Source of the DNA: an uncultured Lachnospiraceae bacterium
Lineage (GTDB): Bacteria > Bacillota > Clostridia > Lachnospirales > Lachnospiraceae
DNA length: 14,779 nt
NCBI GenBank assembly: GCA_910588825.1
Contig: CAJURF010000087.1
Location: forward strand, 1 to 14,779
Direction: 5' to 3'
In this document: in pieces, positions 7,777 through 14,650 of the stretch
Position numbering within the stretch: position 1 is the first letter of the stretch
How the letters are laid out: every line of letters begins with the position of its first letter
The notes under the pieces: generated by a model
What the model was told of the DNA's origin: nothing
Seen by the model: the letters and a program-made list of their open reading frames with translations, nothing else
Databases searched by the model: none
Position numbers and translations under genes: made by a program

Positions 7777-8715
7777 ATGAAACTTGCAATTTGTACAGAT
7801 GTATTCGCAGATTTGTCTTACACAGAAATGCTTGATAAAGTGAAGTCTTTGGGAATTGACGCGGTGGAGATGACTGCGGGAGGCTGGGGAGCCAGGAAAC
7901 ATTGCAATACAAAGGAACTGCTGGCCGATGGGGATAAGCTGGCGGCTTTTCAGGAGGAGCTTGATAAACGGGGGATGAGAATCTCAGCGCTGAATACCTC
8001 CTGCAACCCTCTGTGGCCGTCCAAGACAGGGGAAGAGTTCAGGGCCTCTATGTATGACTGCGCAGAGCTGGCCAAAAAGCTGGGTGTGAAAAAGATTGTG
8101 GCTATGGCAGGGCTTCCTGCGGGAAATGAGACAGATACCACTCCCAACTGGATTACCTCTACGGTTTCCTGGCCGGATTTTATGGCTCCGGCATATGAGT
8201 ATCAGTGGAAGGTTACCATTGAGTTCTGGAAAGAATATGCAGCACACTGTAAAAAATGCGGCGTGGAAAAAATTGCAATCGAGGAATTTCCGGGGACCAT
8301 GGTGTGGTCGGTGGAGACTATGCTGAAGCTGAGAAATGCCACAGACCCCATGGTGGGCATCAATCTGGACCCGTCCCATATGATCGTACTTGGGGCAGAT
8401 CCCATTGCGGCGGCCCGGGCGCTGAAAGGCTGCATCTTCCATGTCCACGGCAAAGATGCCCGCATTGAGAGGGGGCTGGCCGATTTGAATGGCCTGCCAG
8501 AACCGAAACCGGTAACCGAGACAGGGGACCGTGTGTGGAATTATGTGGCTGTGGGATGTGGTAAAGATCTTCAGTGGTGGAAAGAATTTTTCTCTGTGCT
8601 GAGCATGATGGGTTATGACGGGGATGTGTCGCTGGAGATGGAGGATATGACCATGTCTGTGGATGCAGGGGTACAGACATCTATCAATGCGTTGGAACAG
8701 ACAATCAGTAAATAG
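7777..8715 (+). CDS. Sugar phosphate isomerase/epimerase (xylose isomerase-like TIM barrel)
   Basis: I start at ATG 7777 (312 residues), with AGGAG 8-9 bases upstream. An ATG at 7759 lacks a ribosome site and its codons form this one. The first strand MKLAICTDVF is followed by GIDAVEM, then SALNTSCNPLW and a helix-rich middle. The likely divalent-metal set of this superfamily is visible: Glu169 in AIEEFPG, Asp198 and His201 in NLDPSHM, His224 in FHVHGKD and Glu287 in SLEMED. The family isomerises or epimerises keto sugars and cyclitols using Mn or similar metals. It is the last gene of the operon, 22 bp after the IolH-like gene. It could be an inosose isomerase-type enzyme, but I cannot name the substrate. 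It also resembles in fold the large subunit of C-glycoside deglycosidases, but no small partner subunit is encoded here. Confidence 0.85.
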   Translation: MKLAICTDVFADLSYTEMLDKVKSLGIDAVEMTAGGWGARKHCNTKELLADGDKLAAFQEELDKRGMRISALNTSCNPLWPSKTGEEFRASMYDCAELAKKLGVKKIVAMAGLPAGNETDTTPNWITSTVSWPDFMAPAYEYQWKVTIEFWKEYAAHCKKCGVEKIAIEEFPGTMVWSVETMLKLRNATDPMVGINLDPSHMIVLGADPIAAARALKGCIFHVHGKDARIERGLADLNGLPEPKPVTETGDRVWNYVAVGCGKDLQWWKEFFSVLSMMGYDGDVSLEMEDMTMSVDAGVQTSINALEQTISK

Positions 8716-8726
8716 GTGAAAATACC

Positions 8727-8758
8727 AAAAAGGTTAGACTCAGGGTCTAACCTTTTTT
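8727..8758. terminator. Bidirectional intrinsic terminator
   Basis: The stem AGGTTAGAC (8731-8739) pairs perfectly with GTCTAACCT (8745-8753) around a 5-base loop. A-tract and T-tract flanks lie on both sides, with six T at 8753-8758. It follows the isomerase stop by about a dozen bases and lies just past the stop of the convergent Cys-rich gene, so it can serve both. Confidence 0.92.
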
Positions 8759-8768
8759 GCACGAATAC

Positions 8769-9077
8769 TTATTCGGAAGGCGGGATCTCATCGACAATTG
8801 TATGTTCTGTCAGTTCAGATAGAACTTTTATTCTTTTATTTAGAATGGGCCGCATACAATTGGGGACATGTTCCTGATGGGCCCGGTGAATCGTCACACA
8901 TTCTTTACAGTTTCCGTGATAAGGACAGGCTTCCTGGCAGGGGCAGTGGTCTTTATCCTTATACTCATTTCTGAATTCTGTAATGAATTCTTCCTGCAGA
9001 CGGGCGCCTTCTTCCCTGTTTCCTTTATGCATTTCTGCCATAGCCTGTAATTCTTTTTCGTTGCAGTCGATAGTCAT
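8769..9077 (-). CDS. Small Cys/His-rich protein, probable metal-binding hypothetical
   Basis: The gene encodes 102 residues with AGGAG 10 bases before the ATG. The first 40 residues are acidic and helical. The middle carries seven-cysteine protein's core cluster, spaced CxC-x3-C-x5-C-x2-C (Cys45, 47, 51, 57, 60), with a further Cys at 74 and several His (44, 54, 64, 67, 70). The motifs are HCPCQEACPYHGNCKEC and VPNCMRP. This pattern suggests a zinc or iron-sulfur site. I have a general memory of similar short CPC...HG.C..C proteins in Clostridia without a known function. It lies downstream of the AraC-type gene on the same strand (about 120 bp gap) and converges on the sugar operon. There is no membrane segment or signal peptide. 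Confidence 0.75.
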   Translation of the reverse strand: MTIDCNEKELQAMAEMHKGNREEGARLQEEFITEFRNEYKDKDHCPCQEACPYHGNCKECVTIHRAHQEHVPNCMRPILNKRIKVLSELTEHTIVDEIPPSE

Positions 9078-9199
9078 ATGTACGGAACTCCTATATCTTG
9101 GGGTCTTTAATGTTTCTATTACCTATACTATCATAATGAGCGGTATATTTCCAGTACTTTCTGTAGGGATGCTGCTGCTTATTTTGTTGCTGTTTCGGC

Positions 9200-10042
9200 T
9201 TATCGGCCACGGTGCATACTGCGGTACTGGCCGGGGGAATAGTTGATTTTTCTCGTAAAAATATTGGTCAGGCTGCTGGCGGATGAATACCCTACTTCAT
9301 AAGCAATTTCCTCGACAGATTTGGTGGTATGTACCAGCAGAACCTTTGCCTGGTCCAGCCGTGTATTGATGACAAATTCAATGGGTGAAAAACCAGTCTG
9401 CTCTTTGAAGATATGCGCGAAATAGTAAGTGCTCAGATTGGTCTCAGCGGCAAGGGTTTCCAGAGATATGGCTTCCGCCAGGTGGGAGCGGATATAACGG
9501 ATGGCCTGGTCCACAGGATTGTCCTTTTCATATTGCAGGCTGTCGGGAGCCAGAAGGTATTCGAATACATGGTAAATCCGCATGGAACTCTGAAACATGG
9601 TTTCCACCTCTCCGGATTGGTAAAAGTATACCATATTATATAGAAGGTTTCCAATCAGAGCATTGTTTTCATGGCGGATTAGGGCGCCCTGCTGGTCCAG
9701 AATATGTTGGCAGATCTCATGGGAATTGGAGCCGTCAAAATGCATATAGACAAATTCCAGGCCGTCGTGGGCGCGGTAATAGTGAGGTTCAGAGCAGTCC
9801 AAAAGAACCACGTCGCCTTTTTTGGCATCAAAGACCTGGTTTCGGTATTCTACATGAAACAGCCCTTCCCGGACATAGACCACCAGCAGAGGGGGATAAG
9901 TTTTCCGCTTCATGTAATATGCGCTGGTGCAGAAAAAGTGGCCGCACCAGGTAGGGTAGAAATAAAGCTCTTTGGCCAGTTCCGCAGGCGTGAAGGAGAA
10001 ACAGACAGAGTTTGAGAGTGTACCGATATCTACAGATTTCAT
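9200..10042 (-). CDS. AraC-family transcriptional regulator with cupin sensor domain
   Basis: The 280-residue protein has an N-terminal cupin-like effector domain (about 30-110: VVYVREGLFHVEYRNQVFDAKKGDVVLLDCSEPHYY, split here by eye into strands). The C-terminal AraC DNA-binding domain (about 175-277) has a first helix-turn-helix at SLETLAAETNLSTYYFAHIF and a second at SVEEIAYEVGYSSASSLTNIF. It ends with the usual FTRKINYSPGQYR. AAGGAA precedes the ATG. Proteins of this layout usually activate sugar catabolic genes when the cupin binds a sugar. It converges on the iol-like operon (1.3 kb from that operon's end to this start) and is divergent to a LacI-type gene, so either could be its target. 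No residues look missing. Confidence 0.95.
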   Translation of the reverse strand: MKSVDIGTLSNSVCFSFTPAELAKELYFYPTWCGHFFCTSAYYMKRKTYPPLLVVYVREGLFHVEYRNQVFDAKKGDVVLLDCSEPHYYRAHDGLEFVYMHFDGSNSHEICQHILDQQGALIRHENNALIGNLLYNMVYFYQSGEVETMFQSSMRIYHVFEYLLAPDSLQYEKDNPVDQAIRYIRSHLAEAISLETLAAETNLSTYYFAHIFKEQTGFSPIEFVINTRLDQAKVLLVHTTKSVEEIAYEVGYSSASSLTNIFTRKINYSPGQYRSMHRGR

Positions 10043-10090
10043 AGGCAGTTTCCTTTCTGGTGTAAAGCAAGATTAATGAAGATTTTGGCA

Positions 10091-10110
10091 AGACAGATTA
10101 TTTACTGTCT
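10091..10110. promoter_or_regulatory. Short inverted repeat at the expected araC-type transcription start
   Basis: AGACAG (10091-10096) and CTGTCT (10105-10110) are perfect inverted copies around 8 bases. They begin about 5 bases downstream of the -10 element of the candidate minus-strand promoter, where a bound repressor would block initiation. Confidence 0.3.
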
Positions 10111-10114
10111 CATA

Positions 10115-10143
10115 TCTTTATCATATAATATAACTGTCATCAA
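10115..10143 (-). promoter_or_regulatory. Candidate promoter for the AraC-type gene
   Basis: On the minus strand TTGATG (10138-10143) is followed after 17 bases by TAAAGA (10115-10120), which is preceded by TGA, an extended -10 form. It leads to the ATG at 10042 with a leader of about 65 nt. Confidence 0.4.
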
Positions 10144-10147
10144 GGAA

Positions 10148-10159
10148 ATAAACGCTTAT
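10148..10159. promoter_or_regulatory. LacI-family-type operator candidate
   Basis: ATAAACGCTTAT is a near-perfect palindrome (5 of 6 pairs) with the central CG typical of LacI-family operators. It lies 5 bases upstream of the -35 element of the AraC-type gene and in the region divergent to the LacI-type gene, so the latter is the natural candidate to bind it. Confidence 0.35.
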
Positions 10160-10240
10160 ACCAAAGTTTAGCAGAAAATTTTGTGGAATATTACAAATAT
10201 TCTTGTATGACAAAAATGGGAAAGCTGTCTTGACTTTTAG

Positions 10241-10289
10241 TGTGTTTGAAAATCACCTCCTTCATTCTCAATATTGATTTTCAAACACA
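10241..10289. repeat. Perfect 15-bp inverted repeat with 19-bp spacer
   Basis: TGTGTTTGAAAATCA (10241-10255) and TGATTTTCAAACACA (10275-10289) match at all 15 positions. The repeat lies upstream of the LacI-type promoter between two divergent regulator genes. It could be a pair of half-sites for a regulator or a hairpin in a leader RNA. There is no T-tract that would make it a terminator. On the minus strand the spacer and the arm next to it contain a strong GGAGGTG ribosome-like motif without a convincing gene after it. Confidence 0.7.
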
Positions 10290-10310
10290 TTCAGAAAACT
10301 TTTCTTTTAT

Positions 10311-10340
10311 TTGGAAGAGTTTGGCGTGTTATGATAAAAT
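10311..10340 (+). promoter_or_regulatory. Candidate promoter for the LacI-type/UroD-like operon
   Basis: TTGGAA (10311-10316) and TAAAAT (10335-10340) are 18 bases apart. The overlapping TATGAT at 10330 is an alternative -10. The leader to the ATG at 10379 would be about 35 nt. Confidence 0.4.
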
Positions 10341-10378
10341 AACAGGTAAGGAACTGGAAAAGAAAGGGAAGAGATAGC

Positions 10379-11404
10379 ATGGGCATTACAATTAAAGAGA
10401 TTGCCGCAAAAGCCGGGGTGCATCGGTCTACGGTAGATAAAGTGCTGCACAACCGGCCGGGAGTCAGTGACGCGGTAAGGGAGAAAATACAGAAAATCAT
10501 AGATGAGAACAATTACCAGATTAATCCTATAGGGAAGGCATTGAAAATGCAGGAGCGCAGGCTTTGCATCAAAGTGATTCTGCTGGAAGTGGATGCGCGG
10601 CCCTATCTCCAAAGCGGTATGGAAGAAGCGCTGAAAGACTTCGGGTCTTTTCAGGTGGACACAGAATACTGCGCCATCGCCTATCCGGACGTGGCAGGCC
10701 AGGCGGAGCTGCTGGAAAGGTACATAGAAGAGAAGGCAGACGGGATTATATTAAGTCCCATCAACTCACCGGAAATTGTGGGCAGGATTAATGAGTGCGC
10801 AGAACAGGGGATACCGGTTGTCACAGTCAACACGGACATTAAAGGGAGCCAGAGGCTTTGCTATATCGGCCAGGAAGCATTCAAGGCCGGCCAGGTAGCT
10901 GGGCGGCTTATGGGAGAATTTTTGGGCGGCAGAGGGAAGGCGGCGGTTTTTACCAGTGACGGCGATGACTATCAGTCGTTTCCTTTTGGAACAAGGGAGA
11001 GTGGTTTCCGCCGGCTGATGGAGGAAGAATACCCTCAAGTGGAGATTCTGCCAAGCATTTACACCCAGGAAAGTGAGTCAATCATTCAAAGAGAAATGCG
11101 CAGGCTGTGTGAAAGAGAGCCAAAGCTGGCTGGAATTTTCATCACCTGCGGCGGAGTAAAAGCCGTGGGGAGTGTTCTGGAAGCATACAGAAGCAGACAT
11201 GTCCGTCTTGTGTGCTATGAAGACTATCCGGATATTTTGAGATTGATGGAAAAAGGGATTGTGACAGCCACCCTGGACAGTGAGATTGTAACCCAGGGAA
11301 GACAGGCAATGGAAGTTCTCATGAATTATCTGATTTATGACAAAAAGCCCCCGAGAAAACATTTATATTCCAAGATTAATATTCTGCTGAAAGAGAGTTT
11401 GTAA
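10379..11404 (+). CDS. LacI-family transcriptional regulator (periplasmic-binding-like effector domain)
   Basis: The 341-residue protein starts with a LacI helix-turn-helix (TIKEIAAKAGVHRSTVDKVLHNRPGVS, residues 4-30, described in two halves as recognition and hinge helices). A sugar-binding-protein-like domain from about 62 follows, with ADGIILSPIN, GIPVVTVNTD, CYIGQEAFKAGQVAGRLM, FITCGGVKAVGSVLE and TATLDSEIVTQGRQAME. The usual role is repression relieved by a sugar or similar small molecule. A GGAAGAG site precedes the ATG. It is divergent to the AraC-type gene. The UroD-like gene begins 44 bp after its stop, with only a ribosome site between, so it probably belongs to the same transcript. 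The STVDKVLH form of the second helix fits the RbsR-like, Peripla_BP_4-containing branch rather than classical LacI. Target genes are inferred only from position. Confidence 0.92.
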   Translation: MGITIKEIAAKAGVHRSTVDKVLHNRPGVSDAVREKIQKIIDENNYQINPIGKALKMQERRLCIKVILLEVDARPYLQSGMEEALKDFGSFQVDTEYCAIAYPDVAGQAELLERYIEEKADGIILSPINSPEIVGRINECAEQGIPVVTVNTDIKGSQRLCYIGQEAFKAGQVAGRLMGEFLGGRGKAAVFTSDGDDYQSFPFGTRESGFRRLMEEEYPQVEILPSIYTQESESIIQREMRRLCEREPKLAGIFITCGGVKAVGSVLEAYRSRHVRLVCYEDYPDILRLMEKGIVTATLDSEIVTQGRQAMEVLMNYLIYDKKPPRKHLYSKINILLKESL

Positions 11405-11448
11405 AAGTTTTCAGATACGATAAATATAAAAGACTAGGAGGCAGTGCA

Positions 11449-12753
11449 ATGATCACATCAACAGAAAGAGAGATTATCCGCGAATTAGCAAAACAGGTAA
11501 AGGACGCTTCACAGAGACCAGAAATGAAACGAAGGGAAGAGCTGTGGTATAACCACAATGATCTGAAGACCACAGACCCTGTAATCGCCGTATTCCCGGA
11601 AATGTCCTGGAGAGAGATTATCACACCGGAATCGTTAAAGTGTGAGTGTGAAGAAGCCAGGGAGATGGAGTGGCTTCTGCGGGCCAGATTATTCCGGGCA
11701 AATGTCATTGACGACGATGTGCCGGTAACCAATATCTGGGAAGTGAGGAAAATCATTACTGATACAGGCTGGGACAAATTGAATCCAAACCATACAAATT
11801 CCGCTTTTGCCAATGTGAGCTTCCGTGACAATTGTCTGGGGGATGTGCCGCTGGCGTGGAAGAAAGACTTTATGTTTGACGATGGGGCAAAGCACTTTGA
11901 GCCGATCCTGGAAGAACCCAGCCAGCTGTCCAGACTGGGTACCCCGGAAGTCATCTATCATGAGAAAGAGACCATGGAGAAGCTGAAACTGCATCAGGAT
12001 GTTCTGGGAGATATTCTGGATGTGCGGCTGGTGGGGCTGAAATATCTCTATATTGCCATGATGGAGACGTATTCTGACTTCCGCGGTCTGGAGCAGGTAA
12101 TGTACGATATCTATGAAGAACCAGAGATGCTTCACGAGGCAATGCAGATTATGGAAGACGGCTACAACGGCCTGCTGGATCAGTATCTGGAGCAGGGGCT
12201 TTTGACCTGTAACGGCAATCAAGCATACAGCGGCTCCGGCGGACAGAGCTTTACCCATGAACTGCCCAATGACGACAGGGTGTGTACAGATCTGAAGGAT
12301 TTCTTCGGATTCACAGAGTCCCAGGAATTCACCATGGTAGGACCGGAACAGCACTGGGAATTCGTGATGCAGCATGAAAAGAAGGTGGCAGACCGGTTCG
12401 GACTCACCGCCTACGGATGCTGTGAGCCGGCGGATAATAAACTGCCGTACATCTTCAAGATTGAGCCCATCAGACGCATCTCCGTATCTCCCTGGGCAGA
12501 TGTGGAAAAATGCGCGGCCGGCATTGGCAAAAAAGCAGTGTATTCCTGGAAGCCCAATCCCTCCTACTACCTGAACAATTATCTTCCGGATAATACAGAA
12601 TTCATGGAAGGATATGTGAAACATATGCTGAATAATACAAAAGAAAACTGCGCAGAGATTATTCTGAAAGATACCCATACCTGCCAGAACGATCCTGATC
12701 GGTTCGGCTGCTGGGTGAAAGATGTTCGTAAGTGGATTCAGGAAACACGTTAA
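11449..12753 (+). CDS. Uroporphyrinogen decarboxylase-superfamily (methyltransferase-like) protein
   Basis: AGGAGG lies 7 bases before the ATG of this 434-residue protein. The C-terminal half reads like a UroD-fold barrel: FTMVGPEQHWEF, then FGLTAYGCCEPADNKL, RRISVSPWADVEK and late ILKDTHTCQNDP. In UroD-fold methyltransferases the corresponding strand usually carries an HxCG zinc motif. Here it is YGCCE (Cys324, Cys325), with His410 and Cys412 (HTC) near the C terminus, so the metal site, if present, is unconventional. True uroporphyrinogen decarboxylases are about 350 residues and this one has a long N-terminal extension, so haem synthesis is unlikely. I infer a zinc or corrinoid-linked methyl transfer or decarboxylation step, but the substrate is unknown. 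No corrinoid protein is encoded nearby. It appears to be co-transcribed with the LacI-type regulator and ends at a hairpin. Confidence 0.7.
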   Translation: MITSTEREIIRELAKQVKDASQRPEMKRREELWYNHNDLKTTDPVIAVFPEMSWREIITPESLKCECEEAREMEWLLRARLFRANVIDDDVPVTNIWEVRKIITDTGWDKLNPNHTNSAFANVSFRDNCLGDVPLAWKKDFMFDDGAKHFEPILEEPSQLSRLGTPEVIYHEKETMEKLKLHQDVLGDILDVRLVGLKYLYIAMMETYSDFRGLEQVMYDIYEEPEMLHEAMQIMEDGYNGLLDQYLEQGLLTCNGNQAYSGSGGQSFTHELPNDDRVCTDLKDFFGFTESQEFTMVGPEQHWEFVMQHEKKVADRFGLTAYGCCEPADNKLPYIFKIEPIRRISVSPWADVEKCAAGIGKKAVYSWKPNPSYYLNNYLPDNTEFMEGYVKHMLNNTKENCAEIILKDTHTCQNDPDRFGCWVKDVRKWIQETR

Positions 12754-13297
12754 AAAGGGTTTTTGAACATAAGCAGTTAAAAAAGGCGGGGAATCCCGCC
12801 TTTTCCCAAATGCCGTTATACCCGCTTAATTCCACAAGAAAATCGCTGCCGTATTGTTTCAGATCTTCCTCCGCAATGGAAAATAAAGTATCCATATCTG
12901 TGATGTCCGGAGCGTGATAATCGTCCAGCAGGGAGTCGTCCTCGTCGCAGTTTTGCAGAGGATGGCAGTAATTAAAGTAACCTCCATCATTGACGTTATA
13001 CTTCATTCCCCATAGATCGTATATCATACCATCTTCGCCGGGAACATCCAGGTAACGGCCTGCGTCCCGTGCGGCCTTCATCCTGTGGGGGTCCAGTTTG
13101 TCCACTTGGATAATATCATCCAGTATTGCTGTAAATTTAATATGGTTTCCCAGATAAACATCCACTTCATCCTCTGTCAGCCCCAGATACCCGGCCACTT
13201 CGATTTTTTTCGACCTGGAAGAAAAGGTACACTGGCTGGGCAGGTATGAAGTGTTTTTCTTATTAATGACATCCAGTATCAATTGTGATCTGGTCAT
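12659..13297 (-). pseudogene. Truncated UroD-family methyltransferase gene (N-terminal fragment)
   Basis: The ATG at 13297 has GGAGG 8 bases upstream and is preferred to an in-frame ATG 45 bases earlier. About 168 residues look like the N-terminal part of a UroD-family protein: MTRSQLILDVINKK, YLGLTEDEVDVYLG, GMIYDLWGMKYN and LSGYNGIWEKA. Full-length members have about 330-400 residues. Around 12790 the family-like sequence stops at a terminator hairpin. The frame then reads on, antisense through the 3' end of the convergent UroD-like gene, to a stop at 12659, and that tail looks like noise. The C-terminal catalytic half is missing, so the product is probably inactive. It is a different subfamily from the intact convergent gene, so it is not a partial duplicate of it. 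Confidence 0.7.
12779..12804. terminator. Intrinsic terminator shared by convergent genes
   Basis: AAAAGGCGGG (12781-12790) pairs with CCCGCCTTTT (12795-12804) around GAAT. On the plus strand it lies about 28 bases after the UroD-like stop and is followed by only four T. On the minus strand the stem is followed by six T, so it is stronger in the direction of the truncated gene, whose last plausible codons form one arm. Confidence 0.88.
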
Positions 13298-13527
13298 AGT
13301 TATGTCCTCCTTTGTTTCTGCTGTAATAGCTGGATTTCTCAAGTTGTCTTTCGTAATCTTACTATTACATTACATAGAAATCCATACTGCCATCTGCTGA
13401 AAATTTCATTTATATTGTCATTTGTGGGGAAATTGTCTCTGCGGTTTGTGGAAGCGGCCATCATGTGAGAGCGGCGGAGGCATGGCTTCTGGCTTGTAAA
13501 ATAGGAAGGTTTGTGCTAATATGAGAC

Positions 13528-13533
13528 TATAAT
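13528..13533 (+). promoter_or_regulatory. Consensus -10 element upstream of the Rpn-type gene
   Basis: TATAAT matches the sigma-70 consensus and lies 22 bases before the TTG start. No convincing -35 element is found at 16-18 bases upstream, so the promoter call is tentative. Confidence 0.35.
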
Positions 13534-13555
13534 AACGAGAAAGGCAGGTGGGAAA

Positions 13556-14377
13556 TTGACAGCAAAAGAAAAGCAGCATCAGGAAGATTTACAGAGACTG
13601 CGTGATTTGCGGCCTATGGACGACGATTTTATGCGCTGCCTTTTCAAGGATAATATACCGCTGGCAGAATTTGTATTGCGCATTATCATAGATAAGCAGG
13701 ATTTGACTATTATTGGCTGCGAAACGCAGAAAGATATGAAAAGGCTGGCAGGGGCGCGTTCAATCTGCCTGGACGCATACGGAACAGATGCAGCCAGAAA
13801 AAGATATGACATGGAGATCCAGAGGCAGGAAAAGGGAGCAGACCCGCACAGGGCCAGATATCATTCCAGTGTGATGGATGTAGAAAATCTGCATTCCGGG
13901 CAGGAATTCAAAGAACTGCCGGACACGTACACGATCTTCATAACAGAGAAAGATTTCTACGGCAAAGGCGAACCGGTATATCCCATAGAGAGGATTAACC
14001 TTGCCACGGGAAAACCCTTTGAGGATGGGGAACATATCCTGTATGTAAATGGAGAATACCGGGGAGAGACCAAACTGGGAAAACTCATGCATGACTTTAA
14101 CTGTACACAGGCATCGGATATGAATTATAAACTGATGGCAGAGAGAACCCGGTATCTAAAAGAAAATCCAAAAGGAGTGAGCGAGATGTGCCGCATTATG
14201 GAAGATATGAGAAATGAATCTTTAAAAGAGGGGATAAAGAAGGGAAGAAAAGACGGTATGAAAGAAGCAGCGCTTCGTATGCTGGCAGCGGGGAAATATG
14301 TTTTGGAAGAAATTGCAGATATTTCAGGTCTTTCCCTTGAGGAAGTAAACCAATTGAAGATAGAGCGGAAAATATGA
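13556..14377 (+). CDS. Rpn-family nuclease / PD-(D/E)XK transposase-like protein
   Basis: The frame starts best at TTG 13556 (273 residues), with AGGTGG 4 bases upstream; the first internal Met is at 21 and would leave the family-like DDDFMRCLF at the very start. The nuclease core is visible: LDAYGTD with Asp73, then YDMEIQRQ with Glu87 and Gln89, the D...ExQ signature of the PD-(D/E)XK fold in this family. It is followed by HSSVMD, LPDTYTIFITEKD and a late ERINL. A charged Gly-rich region (EGIKKGRKDGMKEAA) and a small helical tail with IADISGLSLEEVNQL close the protein, as in other Rpn proteins. These are annotated as recombination-promoting nucleases or transposases. Catalytic residues appear intact and the length is normal. 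It stands alone and has no functional link to the sugar genes that I can see. Confidence 0.88.
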   Translation: MTAKEKQHQEDLQRLRDLRPMDDDFMRCLFKDNIPLAEFVLRIIIDKQDLTIIGCETQKDMKRLAGARSICLDAYGTDAARKRYDMEIQRQEKGADPHRARYHSSVMDVENLHSGQEFKELPDTYTIFITEKDFYGKGEPVYPIERINLATGKPFEDGEHILYVNGEYRGETKLGKLMHDFNCTQASDMNYKLMAERTRYLKENPKGVSEMCRIMEDMRNESLKEGIKKGRKDGMKEAALRMLAAGKYVLEEIADISGLSLEEVNQLKIERKI

Positions 14378-14572
14378 CTATGCCGTATTGAGTTTTTTGA
14401 TGAAGATAATAGTAGTGATGAGGATTGTCTTGAAACCACACCCGAACGGGCCATAAGATTTAAGAGGGTGAATCCTTCCCGGCAGACAAAAAATATCTAC
14501 CACGCATAAAATTTTCTACAGCTGCCACCGCAGCGTAACATGTCTGAAAAAACGCCGATTATTCCACAGCCA
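14378..14572. other. Non-coding stretch after the Rpn-type gene
   Basis: I see no convincing gene here. Only small hairpins are visible (CCCG-AA-CGGG near 14438-14449; GCTGC-CACC-GCAGC at 14521-14534) and no clear T-tract terminator for the Rpn-type gene. A 79-codon Cys-rich open frame on the minus strand (14497-14736) runs through the long hairpin to its right, has no good ribosome site, and is probably not a gene. Confidence 0.5.
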
Positions 14573-14650
14573 GAGTTTGGGCAGAATAAACAAATAAGGA
14601 GCGAATTCAAAACGGTTTTGAGCTCCGTTTTGTTTATTCTGCCCAGACTC
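14573..14650. repeat. Long nested inverted repeat (hairpin element)
   Basis: The left arm (14573-14602) and right arm (14622-14650) are inverted copies that match at nearly every position (core TGGGCAGAATAAACAAA, 17 bp perfect), with one mismatch near the outer end and a short mismatch/indel before the inner GGAGC/GCTCC. Inside the loop, TCAAAAC (14607-14613) and GTTTTGA (14615-14621) form a second perfect inverted repeat. There is no T-tract after it. It may be a miniature mobile element, a REP-like repeat or a structured RNA. Confidence 0.8.

Noticed and set aside
10189..10270. Minus-strand small open frame after a GGAGGTG motif in the LacI/AraC intergenic region (about 24 codons from an ATG)
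   Set aside because: The ribosome-like motif lies inside the open frame rather than before its ATG, and no suitable start follows it.
11689..12678. A 329-codon minus-strand open frame
   Set aside because: It is antisense to the UroD-like gene, which has a good ribosome site and family motifs; the antisense translation is His/Ile/Phe-rich without recognisable domains.
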